Below are positions 26,138-33,179 of a DNA stretch of 37,151 nt, piece by piece; the stretch's first letter is position 1; every line of letters begins with the position of its first letter. Both the position numbers and the translations under genes were made by a program. The stretch is from contig JAICYS010000022.1 of NCBI GenBank assembly GCA_025934105.1, positions 1 through 37,151 of the forward strand. Reading direction: 5' to 3'. Source of the DNA: Myxococcota bacterium (GTDB lineage: Bacteria > Myxococcota_A > Polyangia > Fen-1088). The notes under the pieces were generated by a model. That model ran no database searches. It worked only from the letters and a program-made list of their open reading frames with translations, and was not told the origin of the DNA.

Positions 26138-26175
26138 ATAAAAAAACCGCGGCCCACCTGCTGGTGAGCCGCGGT
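26138..26175 (-). terminator. Intrinsic terminator for hsp20
   Basis: On the minus strand a hairpin with an 8-base-pair outer stem (ACCGCGGC pairing with GCCGCGGT, 26146-26153 with 26168-26175) and a 4-base-pair inner stem is followed by seven T residues. It lies 42 bases after the Hsp20 stop codon. The plus strand has no T-run after the hairpin, so it is read as terminating the minus-strand gene. Confidence 0.85.
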
Positions 26176-26217
26176 CGTGGGGGGGGCGCGCCGTCTCGCG
26201 GCGGGCGCTCGCAAGGT

Positions 26218-26721
26218 TCAGGCCTTCGCCTTTTCGCCGCCTTTCTCGCCGGCCGCGTTGATCGACACCTTGCGCGGCTGCACCTCCGGCTTCTTCGGCA
26301 CGCTCAACGTGAGGACGCCGCTCTTCAGGTCGGCGTGGACGTTGTCTGCGTCGATGCCCTCGGGCAGCGTGAATGCGCGGGTGAACGAACCGTAAGCACG
26401 CTCGCTCGCGTAAAACGTATCTCCCTGCTCGTGGTGCTCCTGTTCGCGGCGGCCCGAGATGGTCAACCGGTTGCCGGTCAGCGAAATGTCGAGGTCCGAA
26501 TCCCTCACGCCGGGCAGGTCGGCCCGGAAGAGGTAGGCATCCTTGGTCTCGGCGACTTCGAAGGTCGGCGCGAACGCCCGGTCGGCGCCCGCGAACACGG
26601 AATCGAAATCGCGGTAGGTGTCCCAGCGCAACATGTCGCGCATGAGGCGGAACGGATCCCACGTTCCCGTCGTGGTGTTGGCGGGCTCCTGACTCTGGTT
26701 TCTCCTGATGAGGTTTGCCAT
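26218..26721 (-). CDS. Small heat-shock protein, Hsp20/alpha-crystallin family
   Basis: A 167-residue cytoplasmic ATP-independent chaperone. The N-terminal part (WDPFRLMRDMLRWD) precedes the alpha-crystallin domain, seen as FEVAETKDAYLFRADLPGV, DSDLDISLTGNRLTISGRRE, YGSFTRAFTLPEGID and ADLKSGVLTLSVPKKPE. The C-terminal tail is short and charged; no clear I-x-I motif is seen. The start at MANLIRRNQ is preferred because an AAGGAGG Shine-Dalgarno sits about 10 bases upstream; the upstream ATG-in-frame codon is not conserved-looking. Transcription is probably separate: a promoter candidate lies at 26747-26774 and a terminator follows. No CIRCE element was found. Confidence 0.95.
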   Translation of the reverse strand: MANLIRRNQSQEPANTTTGTWDPFRLMRDMLRWDTYRDFDSVFAGADRAFAPTFEVAETKDAYLFRADLPGVRDSDLDISLTGNRLTISGRREQEHHEQGDTFYASERAYGSFTRAFTLPEGIDADNVHADLKSGVLTLSVPKKPEVQPRKVSINAAGEKGGEKAKA

Positions 26722-26746
26722 CGCTCTCAGTCCTCCTTGCACCGTC

Positions 26747-26774
26747 GGAATAAACACCTCGTTCCGACCGACAA
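26747..26774 (-). promoter_or_regulatory. Putative promoter of hsp20
   Basis: On the minus strand TTGTCG (26769-26774) and TATTCC (26747-26752) are spaced by 16 bases, a partial sigma-70 match. The sequence does not fit the sigma-32 or CIRCE patterns well, so heat control cannot be inferred from it. Confidence 0.3.
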
Positions 26775-26789
26775 GCGAAGCGAGGCGAA

Positions 26790-28217
26790 CTACGGCGCGT
26801 GCCCCAGCGCGCGCAGCTCGGCCTCGAGGCGGGCCACCTCGGCCAGCACCAGGTCGGGGGCCGGGCCGCCCGGCAACGTTCGTGCGGCGACCGCACGGTG
26901 AGGATCCAGCGCCTGCATCACCTCGGGAGTCAGCGCGGGGTCGACCGTGTGCAACTCCTCCGGGCCGAGCTCGCGCAACGTCACCCCGCGCTCCTCGGCG
27001 CGGCGGACCAGGCGCCCGATCAGTTCATGCGCGCTGCGAAATGGCATCCCGCGCCGCACCAGCTCCTCCGCCAGGTCGGTCGCGCCCAGCGCCGGATCGT
27101 CCGCCGCCGATGCCATGCGCGTCACGTCGAACTCGAGCCCCGCGATCAGTCCCGGCAACACCGCCAGCGACAGTTGCGCCGTTTCGATGGCGTCGTAGAG
27201 CGGCTCCTGGGTCTCCTGGAGATCTTTGTTGTAGGCCAGCGTCAGCCCCTTGCTAATCGTCAGCAGCGCGACCAGGTCGCCGATGGCCCGACCGGTCTTG
27301 CCCCGCAACAGCTCGGCGATGTCCGGGTTCCGCTTTTGCGGCATCAGGGAGCTGCCCGAGCAGTAGCCTTCGCCCAGCCGCACGAACCCGAACTCGCTGG
27401 TGGACCAGAGCACCAGCTCCTCGCCGAGCCGCGACAGGTGGACCGCCATCAACGCGGCCGCGAAGGCGATCTCCGCCGCGAAGTCACGATCCGACACGGC
27501 GTCCAGGCTGTTGTGGGTGGGGCCCGCCGAGAAGCTCAACTCGGCCGCCGTGCGCGCTCGATCGATGGGCAGCCCGGTGCCGGCCAGCGCGCCGGAGCCG
27601 AGCGGCGACTCCGCCGCGCGCCGCTCGGCGTCTGCGAAGCGCCCGCGGTCGCGCCCCAGCATCTCGGCATACGCCATCAGATGATGGCCCAGCGTGACCA
27701 CCTGCGCGCGCTGCAGATGCGTGTAACCGGGCAGCAGGGTCTCGGCGTGACGGCGCGCCTGCCGGCAAAGCTCGAGGCGGGCTCGGTCGATGCCGGCCAC
27801 GATCTCGACGGCCGCGCGCCGGGCGTACAGCTTCAGATCGGTCGCCACCTGATCGTTGCGGCTGCGCGCCGTGTGCAACCGCCGCCCCGCCTCGCCGATC
27901 AGCTCGATGAGGCGCGTCTCCACGTTCATGTGGATGTCTTCCAGCGCCGGATCCAGGGCGCGCTCGCCGGAGGCGATCTCCTGCGCGACGCGCTCGAGAC
28001 CGGCGACGATCGCCTCCGCGTCGGCGGCCGTGATGAGGCCGACCGCGGCCAGCATGCGGGCCTGGGCCTGGCTGCCGCGCACGTCGTCGCGCAGCAGCCG
28101 GCGATCGAAGTGCACCGACGCGTTCAGCGCGGCGGCCGCGGGGTCCATGGCGCCCGCGAACCGTGCTCCACGACCACCGCTGGGCGACTTGGCTGGCGAC
28201 TTCCCTGACATGGCCAT
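26790..28217 (-). CDS. argH: Argininosuccinate lyase
   Basis: A 475-residue enzyme of the fumarase/aspartase superfamily that splits argininosuccinate into arginine and fumarate, the last step of arginine synthesis in the cytoplasm. Conserved blocks are all visible: HMNVETRLIELIG, HTARSRNDQVATDL, GYTHLQRAQ (with the catalytic His), SPLGSGALAGTGLPIDR, NSLDAVSDRD, and the superfamily signature GSSLMPQKRNPD around residue 290. Length is near usual, with a short extra basic N-terminus (about 20 residues) before the family start. The start may be either of two adjacent ATGs (28217 or 28211). It is not next to other arginine genes. No clear terminator follows. Confidence 0.96.
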   Translation of the reverse strand: MAMSGKSPAKSPSGGRGARFAGAMDPAAAALNASVHFDRRLLRDDVRGSQAQARMLAAVGLITAADAEAIVAGLERVAQEIASGERALDPALEDIHMNVETRLIELIGEAGRRLHTARSRNDQVATDLKLYARRAAVEIVAGIDRARLELCRQARRHAETLLPGYTHLQRAQVVTLGHHLMAYAEMLGRDRGRFADAERRAAESPLGSGALAGTGLPIDRARTAAELSFSAGPTHNSLDAVSDRDFAAEIAFAAALMAVHLSRLGEELVLWSTSEFGFVRLGEGYCSGSSLMPQKRNPDIAELLRGKTGRAIGDLVALLTISKGLTLAYNKDLQETQEPLYDAIETAQLSLAVLPGLIAGLEFDVTRMASAADDPALGATDLAEELVRRGMPFRSAHELIGRLVRRAEERGVTLRELGPEELHTVDPALTPEVMQALDPHRAVAARTLPGGPAPDLVLAEVARLEAELRALGHAP

Positions 28218-28324
28218 CTCATCTCACGGTGTTTCGTGCGCGGCAACTGGCGGAACGAATCTGCACACGCTAGCATCAAGGAAGGGTCCGCGACCGACTG
28301 GCCCCAAAAGGAGGAGAAGAACGC

Positions 28325-28408
28325 ATGAGTAAACGCACCTTCACGAACGGTTTGCCGTCTCTTCGCCATCAGCGCCGGTTTGGATCTAAGGAGGCCGACC
28401 GGCCCTAA
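28325..28408 (+). CDS. Possible 27-residue small protein
   Basis: An ATG at 28325 follows AAAAGGAGGA (28306-28315; AGGAGG ends 10 bases before the ATG), one of the strongest Shine-Dalgarno sequences in the window, and runs 27 codons to TAA at 28406. The product begins MSKRTFTNGLPSLRHQRRFG and is basic, with no membrane segment. It is too short to assign. It might be a leader peptide for the structured RNA that contains it, or a real micro-protein. Confidence 0.35.
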   Translation: MSKRTFTNGLPSLRHQRRFGSKEADRP

Positions 28409-28550
28409 CCCTCCTCAGGTTTCCTGTCTGCGGTAACAGCGTCCTGAGCCCGCGCGGACGCAAACCCGGATCTCGGCGTGGCTCACGCCGATCCACGAGC
28501 TGGGCGGTGCCTCGAGGCGCGCGCCCCTGACCAGTCCCTAGCGGAACCCA

Positions 28551-28586
28551 CGAGCCGGCGGATCGTCCGCCGGCTCGTTTCTTTAT
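28551..28586 (+). terminator. Strong intrinsic terminator
   Basis: A perfect 12-base-pair stem (28551-28562 with 28566-28577) around a 3-base loop is followed by TTTCTTTAT. This is the best plus-strand intrinsic terminator in the window, yet no annotated plus-strand gene of normal size precedes it; the nearest plus-strand transcript would be the candidate RNA at 28277. That makes a real transcript in this gap likely. Confidence 0.85.
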
Positions 28587-28590
28587 CGGG

Positions 28591-28770
28591 GCCGCCGCCG
28601 CTCGAAAATTCGGCGACAGGCGCCGCCGGGCCGCCGCCGCTCGCAGGTTCGGCGACAGGCGCCGCCGGGCCGCCGCCGCTCGCAGGTTCGGCGACAGGCG
28701 TCGCCGCTCGCGCTCGCAGGTTCGGCGACAGGCGCCGCCGCTCGCAGGTCCGGCGACAGGCGCTGCCGGC
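28591..28770. repeat. Five tandem GC-rich repeats, 28-39 bp spacing
   Basis: The core GCTCGCAGGTTCGGCGACAG (or near copy), then GCGCCGCC, starts at 28600, 28639, 28678, 28712 and 28740; the first three are 39 bases apart and the last two are shortened. Each unit can form a CGGCG-ACAGG-CGCCG hairpin. The array lies between the terminator and the 3' end of the Fic-fold gene. A minus-strand frame through it encodes RRRLSPNLRAAAA repeats, but without a start or ribosome-binding site, so I take it as non-coding. Confidence 0.8.
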
Positions 28771-28837
28771 CAGCCAGCGCCCTCCGCCCGCGCCGCGGCG
28801 CGGATCGTGGGCCGGCTCGCTCCCCGCCTCGGGGTGT

Positions 28838-29620
28838 CTACGACGCGCGCTTGACGCGCAGGCCGTTGAGTTCGTCCAGGAACTTGGCGGTGGTCTCGAT
28901 GCTGTTCTCCAGCGACTCGATGACCAGGTTCAGCAGCGCCTCGTTCTCGGTCCGCAGCGCTTCGTAGTAGCGCTGGCGTTCGATGGAGTGGATCACGGCG
29001 GGCAGGTAGCCGTGCTTGATGAGGATGAAGTTCATCAGCAACCGCGCGACCTTGCCCGAGTTCTTGGTCCACGGGTAAGCGGACAACAGCCGGAAGTGAA
29101 CCTTGGCCGAGCGCGTGATCGGGTGGAGCTCGGCGAACTCCTCCGACTCCATCCACTCGCCCAGCTTCCGCATCTTGTAGGTGATCTTCTCCGGCGCCGC
29201 GATCTCGTGATAGTAGAGCCGGTGAAGCGGGTTCTCCTTGCGGTACGGGTACCCCTTGGCCGCCTCTTCAGGCGTCAGGATCGCGTACAGCTTCCGGATC
29301 AATTCCAGATCGACGGCCGGCGGCTTCTTGGCGACGCTCGCCTCGCGCACGAAATCGACCGCGGTCTTCTGGTTGCGAACCTCTTCGTACATCGGGATCA
29401 GCGTGACGTCGCTGATGATGCGCTGGTCGATCGCCGCCTTCAGCTCGGAGTACGACAGCACGACGCCCTCCAGCGCGTTGTCGTGGAAAATCCACGACAC
29501 GTCCAGCCGCTCCTGATAGTCCTTCAGGATCTTCGGCGGGAAGCTGGCGGTCTTGGCCCGCAGCGCCTCCATCTTGGTGTCGATCTCGAAAAACTTCGCG
29601 TCCATCCCCGTCTCCTGCAT
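28838..29620 (-). CDS. Fic-fold protein with degenerate catalytic motif
   Basis: A 260-residue cytoplasmic protein from ATG 29620 (ATG 29605, with GGAG six bases upstream, is also possible). The longer frame begins with a TTG that is part of the -35 box, so it is rejected. Fic landmarks are visible: an inhibitory-helix-like DNALEGVVLSYSEL (residues 47-60), then LGEWMES, HPITRSAKVHFRLLSA and RLLMNFILIKHGYLP. The active-site loop, canonically HPFxDGNGRxxR, reads YPWTKNSGKVAR (182-193): the catalytic His is Tyr, the metal-binding acid is Lys, and the GNG is NSG. AMP transfer in the usual way is therefore unlikely. It may be a pseudoenzyme or use another chemistry. It is divergent from rsmH. Confidence 0.8.
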   Translation of the reverse strand: MQETGMDAKFFEIDTKMEALRAKTASFPPKILKDYQERLDVSWIFHDNALEGVVLSYSELKAAIDQRIISDVTLIPMYEEVRNQKTAVDFVREASVAKKPPAVDLELIRKLYAILTPEEAAKGYPYRKENPLHRLYYHEIAAPEKITYKMRKLGEWMESEEFAELHPITRSAKVHFRLLSAYPWTKNSGKVARLLMNFILIKHGYLPAVIHSIERQRYYEALRTENEALLNLVIESLENSIETTAKFLDELNGLRVKRAS

Positions 29621-29657
29621 GGCTCGTTCGGTCCTCCGCCGAGATACGAACCGGGGC

Positions 29658-29686
29658 ACTATAGGGGCGAAGAACCCTTTCGTCAA
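29658..29686 (-). promoter_or_regulatory. Sigma-70 promoter for the Fic-fold gene
   Basis: On the minus strand TTGACG (29681-29686) and TATAGT (29658-29663) are spaced by exactly 17 bases, each matching the consensus at five of six positions. It is the best sigma-70 match in the window. The expected start of transcription near 29650 leaves a leader of about 30 bases with a GGAGG motif (29633-29637) before ATG 29620. Confidence 0.75.
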
Positions 29687-29829
29687 GCGTACTTAGCCGC
29701 GATGGTCCAGTTGGGGACCGGGCGGCCGTTCGCCAGCCGGCGGCGCGTGACGCCGGCCTGGCGGCGGCTGTCGGCCGGCGGACGGCGCCGTATGTATTTG
29801 AAATTACGGGCAATACCCCGCCGCAAAAC

Positions 29830-29857
29830 TTGACAGCTCGGCCCACCGGTCAAGAAT
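29830..29857 (+). promoter_or_regulatory. Putative promoter of the rsmH-mraY operon
   Basis: TTGACA (29830-29835), a perfect -35, is followed after 16 bases by AAGAAT (29852-29857, four of six). The inferred start of transcription is 2-3 bases before the rsmH ATG, so the mRNA would be almost leaderless. No mraZ gene and no TGGGN triplet array (the MraZ operator) is seen upstream. Confidence 0.5.
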
Positions 29858-29866
29858 GGGGCGACG

Positions 29867-30802
29867 ATGACGCCGGCGCCGTCTGCCCGCGATGACGTAT
29901 CGCGACAATCTCCGCATGCGCCGGTCCTATTAGATGAGGCAGTGACCTGGCTGGCCCCTCGTCCCGGCGGCCGCTATTGCGACGCCACGGTTGGCCTGGC
30001 GGGGCACGCGCGGGCGATCCTCGAGCGCTCGGGCCCGGATGGGCGGCTCATCGGCATCGACCGCGACCCCGATGCCCTGGCGCAAGCCCGGGTCGAGCTG
30101 GAACCCTTCGGCGAGCGCGTGACCCTGGTCCATGCCCGCTTCTCGCAAGCCCGCGACGTGCTGGAACGGCTGCAGATGATCCCGGTCGACGGCTTCCTGG
30201 TCGACCTGGGGGTTTCGTCGCCGCAGTTGGACCGGCCCGAGCGCGGGTTTTCGTTTCGCCACGACGGACCGCTGGACATGCGGATGGACCCGGCCAGCGG
30301 CGAGAGCGCCGCCGATCTCCTCCGGCGCGTCGACGAGACCGAGCTGGCCCGCATCATCCGCGACTTCGGGGAAGAGCGGCACGCCGCTCGCGTGGCGCGC
30401 GCGATCGCGGACGCGCGGCGGGCCGGTCCGATCGACACGACCGGCAAGCTGGCGGCCGTGGTGGCGCGCGCGCTGCCGCGCCACGAACCTGGCAAGAACC
30501 CGGCCACGCGCACGTTCCAGGCGCTGCGCATCGCCGTGAACGAGGAGCTGGAAGAGATCGACCGGTTCCTGTCGGTGGCCGCCGACTGCCTGCGCCCCGG
30601 CGGCCGCCTGTGCGTCATCGCCTTCCATTCGCTGGAGGACCGCATCGTCAAACGCCGGTTTCGGACGTTGGCGGGCCGCGATGGCGGCGGTCCGGCGGTG
30701 CTTCGCATCCTGACCAAGCACGTGGTCGTCCCCACCGACGCCGAGCGCCACCGGAACCCGCGCTCGCGCTCTGCGCGCCTGCGCGCGGCCGAACGCCTGT
30801 GA
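29867..30802 (+). CDS. rsmH: 16S rRNA (cytosine1402-N4)-methyltransferase
   Basis: A 311-residue SAM-dependent methyltransferase (formerly MraW) that modifies C1402 of 16S rRNA at the P-site. The N-terminal HAPVLLDEAVTWLAPRPGG and DATVGLAGHARAIL form the SAM-binding start; GIDRDPDAL, VDLGVSSPQLDRPERGFSF, MDPASGESAADLL, TRTFQALRIAVNEELEEID and CVIAFHSLEDRIVKRRF are standard blocks of the family. The glycine-rich motif reads VGLAGH where VGxGGH is usual. Length is typical (about 310). It is the first gene of the right-hand dcw block. The next gene overlaps its stop by GTGA. No mraZ precedes it. Confidence 0.96.
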   Translation: MTPAPSARDDVSRQSPHAPVLLDEAVTWLAPRPGGRYCDATVGLAGHARAILERSGPDGRLIGIDRDPDALAQARVELEPFGERVTLVHARFSQARDVLERLQMIPVDGFLVDLGVSSPQLDRPERGFSFRHDGPLDMRMDPASGESAADLLRRVDETELARIIRDFGEERHAARVARAIADARRAGPIDTTGKLAAVVARALPRHEPGKNPATRTFQALRIAVNEELEEIDRFLSVAADCLRPGGRLCVIAFHSLEDRIVKRRFRTLAGRDGGGPAVLRILTKHVVVPTDAERHRNPRSRSARLRAAERL

Positions 30803-31119
30803 CCGCGCCCATGATGGTGAGTCCCGACACCGGATCGCGGCGCGGCGTGGGCGTCTGGGCCTTCGTGCTGGTGCTGGTCACGGCGGGCGCGCTGGCGCAC
30901 GTGGCGATCCGGCTGCGCGGCATCCAGGTGGCCTACGATATGGGCCGCGAGCGGCGGGCGAACACCGAGCTCGAAGAGCGCCGCCGCAGCCTCACCATCG
31001 AGATCGGCATGCTGAAGGACCCCGGGCGGGTGATCGGGGTGGCGCACGACCAGCTTCACATGGGCCCGCCCGCCCCCGCCGACGTGATCAAGCTGAAGCC
31101 GGGGGTGGTGCTGCCGTGA
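30799..31119 (+). CDS. ftsL: Cell division protein FtsL
   Basis: A 106-residue bitopic protein of the FtsQBL complex. A short cytoplasmic part precedes one membrane helix (VGVWAFVLVLVTAGALAHVAI, in the parts VGVWAFVLVLV and TAGALAHVAI), then a charged coiled-coil region (RRANTELEERRRSLTIEIGM) and the C-terminal conserved LKDPGRVIGVAHDQLHMGPP. The gene is short and poorly conserved as usual; position between rsmH and the PBP gene makes the call secure. The start is taken as the GTG overlapping the rsmH stop (GTGA); an ATG at 30811 is the alternative. Its own stop overlaps the ftsI start. Confidence 0.88.
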   Translation: MTAPMMVSPDTGSRRGVGVWAFVLVLVTAGALAHVAIRLRGIQVAYDMGRERRANTELEERRRSLTIEIGMLKDPGRVIGVAHDQLHMGPPAPADVIKLKPGVVLP

Positions 31120-33179
31120 TCGCCGCCGGCCGCTGGGCGCGGGTGCGGATCGCCCTGTGCGGGGCGATGTTCGTCGGCCTGTTCGTGGCGGTGGGCAAGC
31201 GCGCCTACACCTTGCAGGTCGGCGACGCCGACCGGTTGCGGGCCATGGCGGAAGAGCAGTACCTGCGCGAGATCGAGCTGCCGCCTCGGCGCGGGCGGAT
31301 CCTGGACCGGAACGGCGCGGACCTGGCCTCGACCGCGGACGTCGACTCGATCTACTGCAACCCCCGGCAGCTCCCCGACCCCGAGGACGCGGCGCGCCGG
31401 CTCTCGCTGGTGTTGGGCCTGGACCGGGCGGACCTGGAGAAGAAGCTGTCGCAGCGACGGTTCTTTGCCTGGGTGAAACGCAAGGTCACCCCGGAGGAGG
31501 CGACCGCCGTGCGCGCCATGAAGCTGCCGGGCGTGGCGACGACGCGCGAGCCGCGCCGCTTCTACCCGAACCGCACGCTGGCGGCGACGGTCATGGGGCG
31601 CGCCGGCTCCGACGGGCGTGGCCTGGACGGCGTGGAGCTGGCGTTCGACAAGGCGCTGCGCGGGACCACGTCATCGGTGCAAGGCATCCGCGACGCGCTG
31701 GGCCGCGAGATCGCCGTCGACGGGATGGTCGACGCGCCCAGCACCGCCGGCAGCGACGTGGTCCTCACGCTGGACCGCTACCTGACCTTCATCACCGAGC
31801 GCGCGCTGGCGGCCGGCGCCGCCGAGCACCACGCCAAGGGCGCCATCTCGATCATGATGGACCCGCACACGGGCGAGGTGCTTGCGATGGCTTCGGTGCC
31901 GACGTTCAATCCCAACGACTCGACGGGCGAAGCGGAGGCCCGCAACCGGGCCATCACCGACACCTACGAGCCGGGGTCGACGATGAAGACCTTCACCATC
32001 GCGGCGGCGCTGGATGCCGGTGCGGTGCGGCCCGACTCGACGTTCGATTGCATGATGGGGCGGATGATGGTGGGGAAATACTCGATCCACGACACGCACC
32101 CGCACGGGGTGTTGACGGTGGCCGAGGTGTTGAAGTTCTCCAGCAACATCGGCGCGACCAAGATCGCGCGGCGGCTGGGGCGTGACGCGTTCGCCGAGGC
32201 TCTGGCGCGATTCGGGTTCGGGCGGCCGACCGGCATCGGGCTGCCCGGCGAGCGCAGCGGTGTGGTGCGCCCCGTCGACAAGTGGGGCGACATCGGGTTC
32301 GCCAACATCTCGTTTGGCCAGGGGATCGCGGTCACGCCGCTGCAGATGATCGCGGGCGTCAGCGCCATCGCGGGGGGCGGCATTTACCGCCAGCCGCGGA
32401 TCGTCGCGCGCATCGTGGCGCCCGACGGGACTGTCGAAACGCCGCCGTTCGCGCCCGACCGCCGGGTGATCTCGGCGGCGGCGGCGCGCAGCATGCTGAC
32501 GATCATGCGGGGCGTGACCGAGCCCGGAGGCACCGCCCGCGCCGCGGCCATCCCGGGGTACACGGTGGCGGGCAAGACCGGAACGGCCCAGAAGGTCGCC
32601 AACGGGCACTATGACTCCAGCAAGTGGGTCGCGTCCTTCGTCGGGGCGGTGCCGGCCGAGGAGCCGCGGGTGGCCATCATCGTCGTGCTGGACGAGCCAC
32701 AGGGGCAGCTTCACCAGGGCGGGCAGGTGGCGGCCCCCATCTTCAAGGAGATCGCCGAGCAGACGCTGCGCTACCTGCACGTGCCGCCGTCGGTGCCGGT
32801 GGCGTCGACCGGCAAGGCGACTCACGACGAAGCGCCGCCCGCCAAGGCCGTCGCAACCGCCGACGAGGCCCCCGCCACCGACTTGCCGCTCGACGACGAC
32901 GGGTTGGGCGAGGATCCCGCGCTGGCCGAGAAGTGGGACGAGGTCGCGGGCGCCGAGGGCGGACGGGGTGGGAACGCCCCCGACGCCGTCCAGGTGCCGG
33001 ACTTCACCGGCATGAGCCTGGGCCAGGCCATCCACGCCGCGCACCGGAGCGGCGTCGAGCTGGCGTTCGACGACCCCCAAGGGCACGCGACCGGGGTAGC
33101 GTTGCGCCAGCGTCCCTCTCCTGGCCCGGCCCCGCGCGGGGTGGTCTGCCGGGTGGCGTTCGGAAGGCAGGCGAACTGA
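31116..33179 (+). CDS. ftsI: Penicillin-binding protein, septal transpeptidase FtsI (with PASTA domain)
   Basis: A 687-residue class B penicillin-binding protein that cross-links septal peptidoglycan. An N-terminal membrane helix (IALCGAMFVGLFVAVGKRAY) precedes the dimerisation domain (PPRRGRILDRNGADLAST). The transpeptidase motifs are SxxK in EPGSTMKTF, SxN in SSNIGATKI, and KTG in VAGKTGTAQ. An acidic, proline-rich linker leads to a C-terminal PASTA domain (VQVPDFTGMSLGQAIHAAHR, then RQRPSPGPAPRG). A PASTA domain on the septal enzyme is seen in some Gram-negatives as well as in Gram-positives. The GTG start overlaps the ftsL stop, and the stop overlaps the murE start. Confidence 0.96.
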   Translation: MIAAGRWARVRIALCGAMFVGLFVAVGKRAYTLQVGDADRLRAMAEEQYLREIELPPRRGRILDRNGADLASTADVDSIYCNPRQLPDPEDAARRLSLVLGLDRADLEKKLSQRRFFAWVKRKVTPEEATAVRAMKLPGVATTREPRRFYPNRTLAATVMGRAGSDGRGLDGVELAFDKALRGTTSSVQGIRDALGREIAVDGMVDAPSTAGSDVVLTLDRYLTFITERALAAGAAEHHAKGAISIMMDPHTGEVLAMASVPTFNPNDSTGEAEARNRAITDTYEPGSTMKTFTIAAALDAGAVRPDSTFDCMMGRMMVGKYSIHDTHPHGVLTVAEVLKFSSNIGATKIARRLGRDAFAEALARFGFGRPTGIGLPGERSGVVRPVDKWGDIGFANISFGQGIAVTPLQMIAGVSAIAGGGIYRQPRIVARIVAPDGTVETPPFAPDRRVISAAAARSMLTIMRGVTEPGGTARAAAIPGYTVAGKTGTAQKVANGHYDSSKWVASFVGAVPAEEPRVAIIVVLDEPQGQLHQGGQVAAPIFKEIAEQTLRYLHVPPSVPVASTGKATHDEAPPAKAVATADEAPATDLPLDDDGLGEDPALAEKWDEVAGAEGGRGGNAPDAVQVPDFTGMSLGQAIHAAHRSGVELAFDDPQGHATGVALRQRPSPGPAPRGVVCRVAFGRQAN

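Larger units (their letters stand above)
28277..28586 (+). ncRNA. Candidate structured transcript with a 27-residue open frame
   Basis: No ordinary gene fits here, but several signals line up on the plus strand. A weak promoter (TAGCAT at 28271-28276) precedes a strong AGGAGG (28309-28314) and a short ORF (28325-28408). Then come a CTCAGG/CCTGAG pair (28414-28419 with 28443-28448), an 8-base-pair hairpin TCGGCGTG-GCT-CACGCCGA (28473-28491), a GC palindrome near 28507-28525, and a strong terminator. A second AGGAGG (28389-28394) can pair with CCTCCT (28410-28415), which could also pair with the first. It may be a small RNA, a leader or an mRNA for a tiny protein. It does not match tmRNA, SRP, 6S or RNase P as far as I can judge by eye. 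Confidence 0.4.

Noticed and set aside
26722-26789. CIRCE or sigma-32 control element at hsp20
   Set aside because: No TTAGCACTC inverted repeat and no convincing CTTGAA/CCCCAT pair.
28591-28770. Tandem repeats as a CRISPR array
   Set aside because: Repeats are contiguous with almost no unique spacers, and no cas genes lie nearby.
29621-29686. Longer start (TTG at 29686) for the Fic-fold gene
   Set aside because: That TTG is part of the -35 box of the best promoter in the window, so it lies upstream of the transcript.
29687-29866. mraZ or an MraZ operator upstream of rsmH
   Set aside because: No MraZ-like coding sequence and no set of TGGGN repeats with regular spacing is present.
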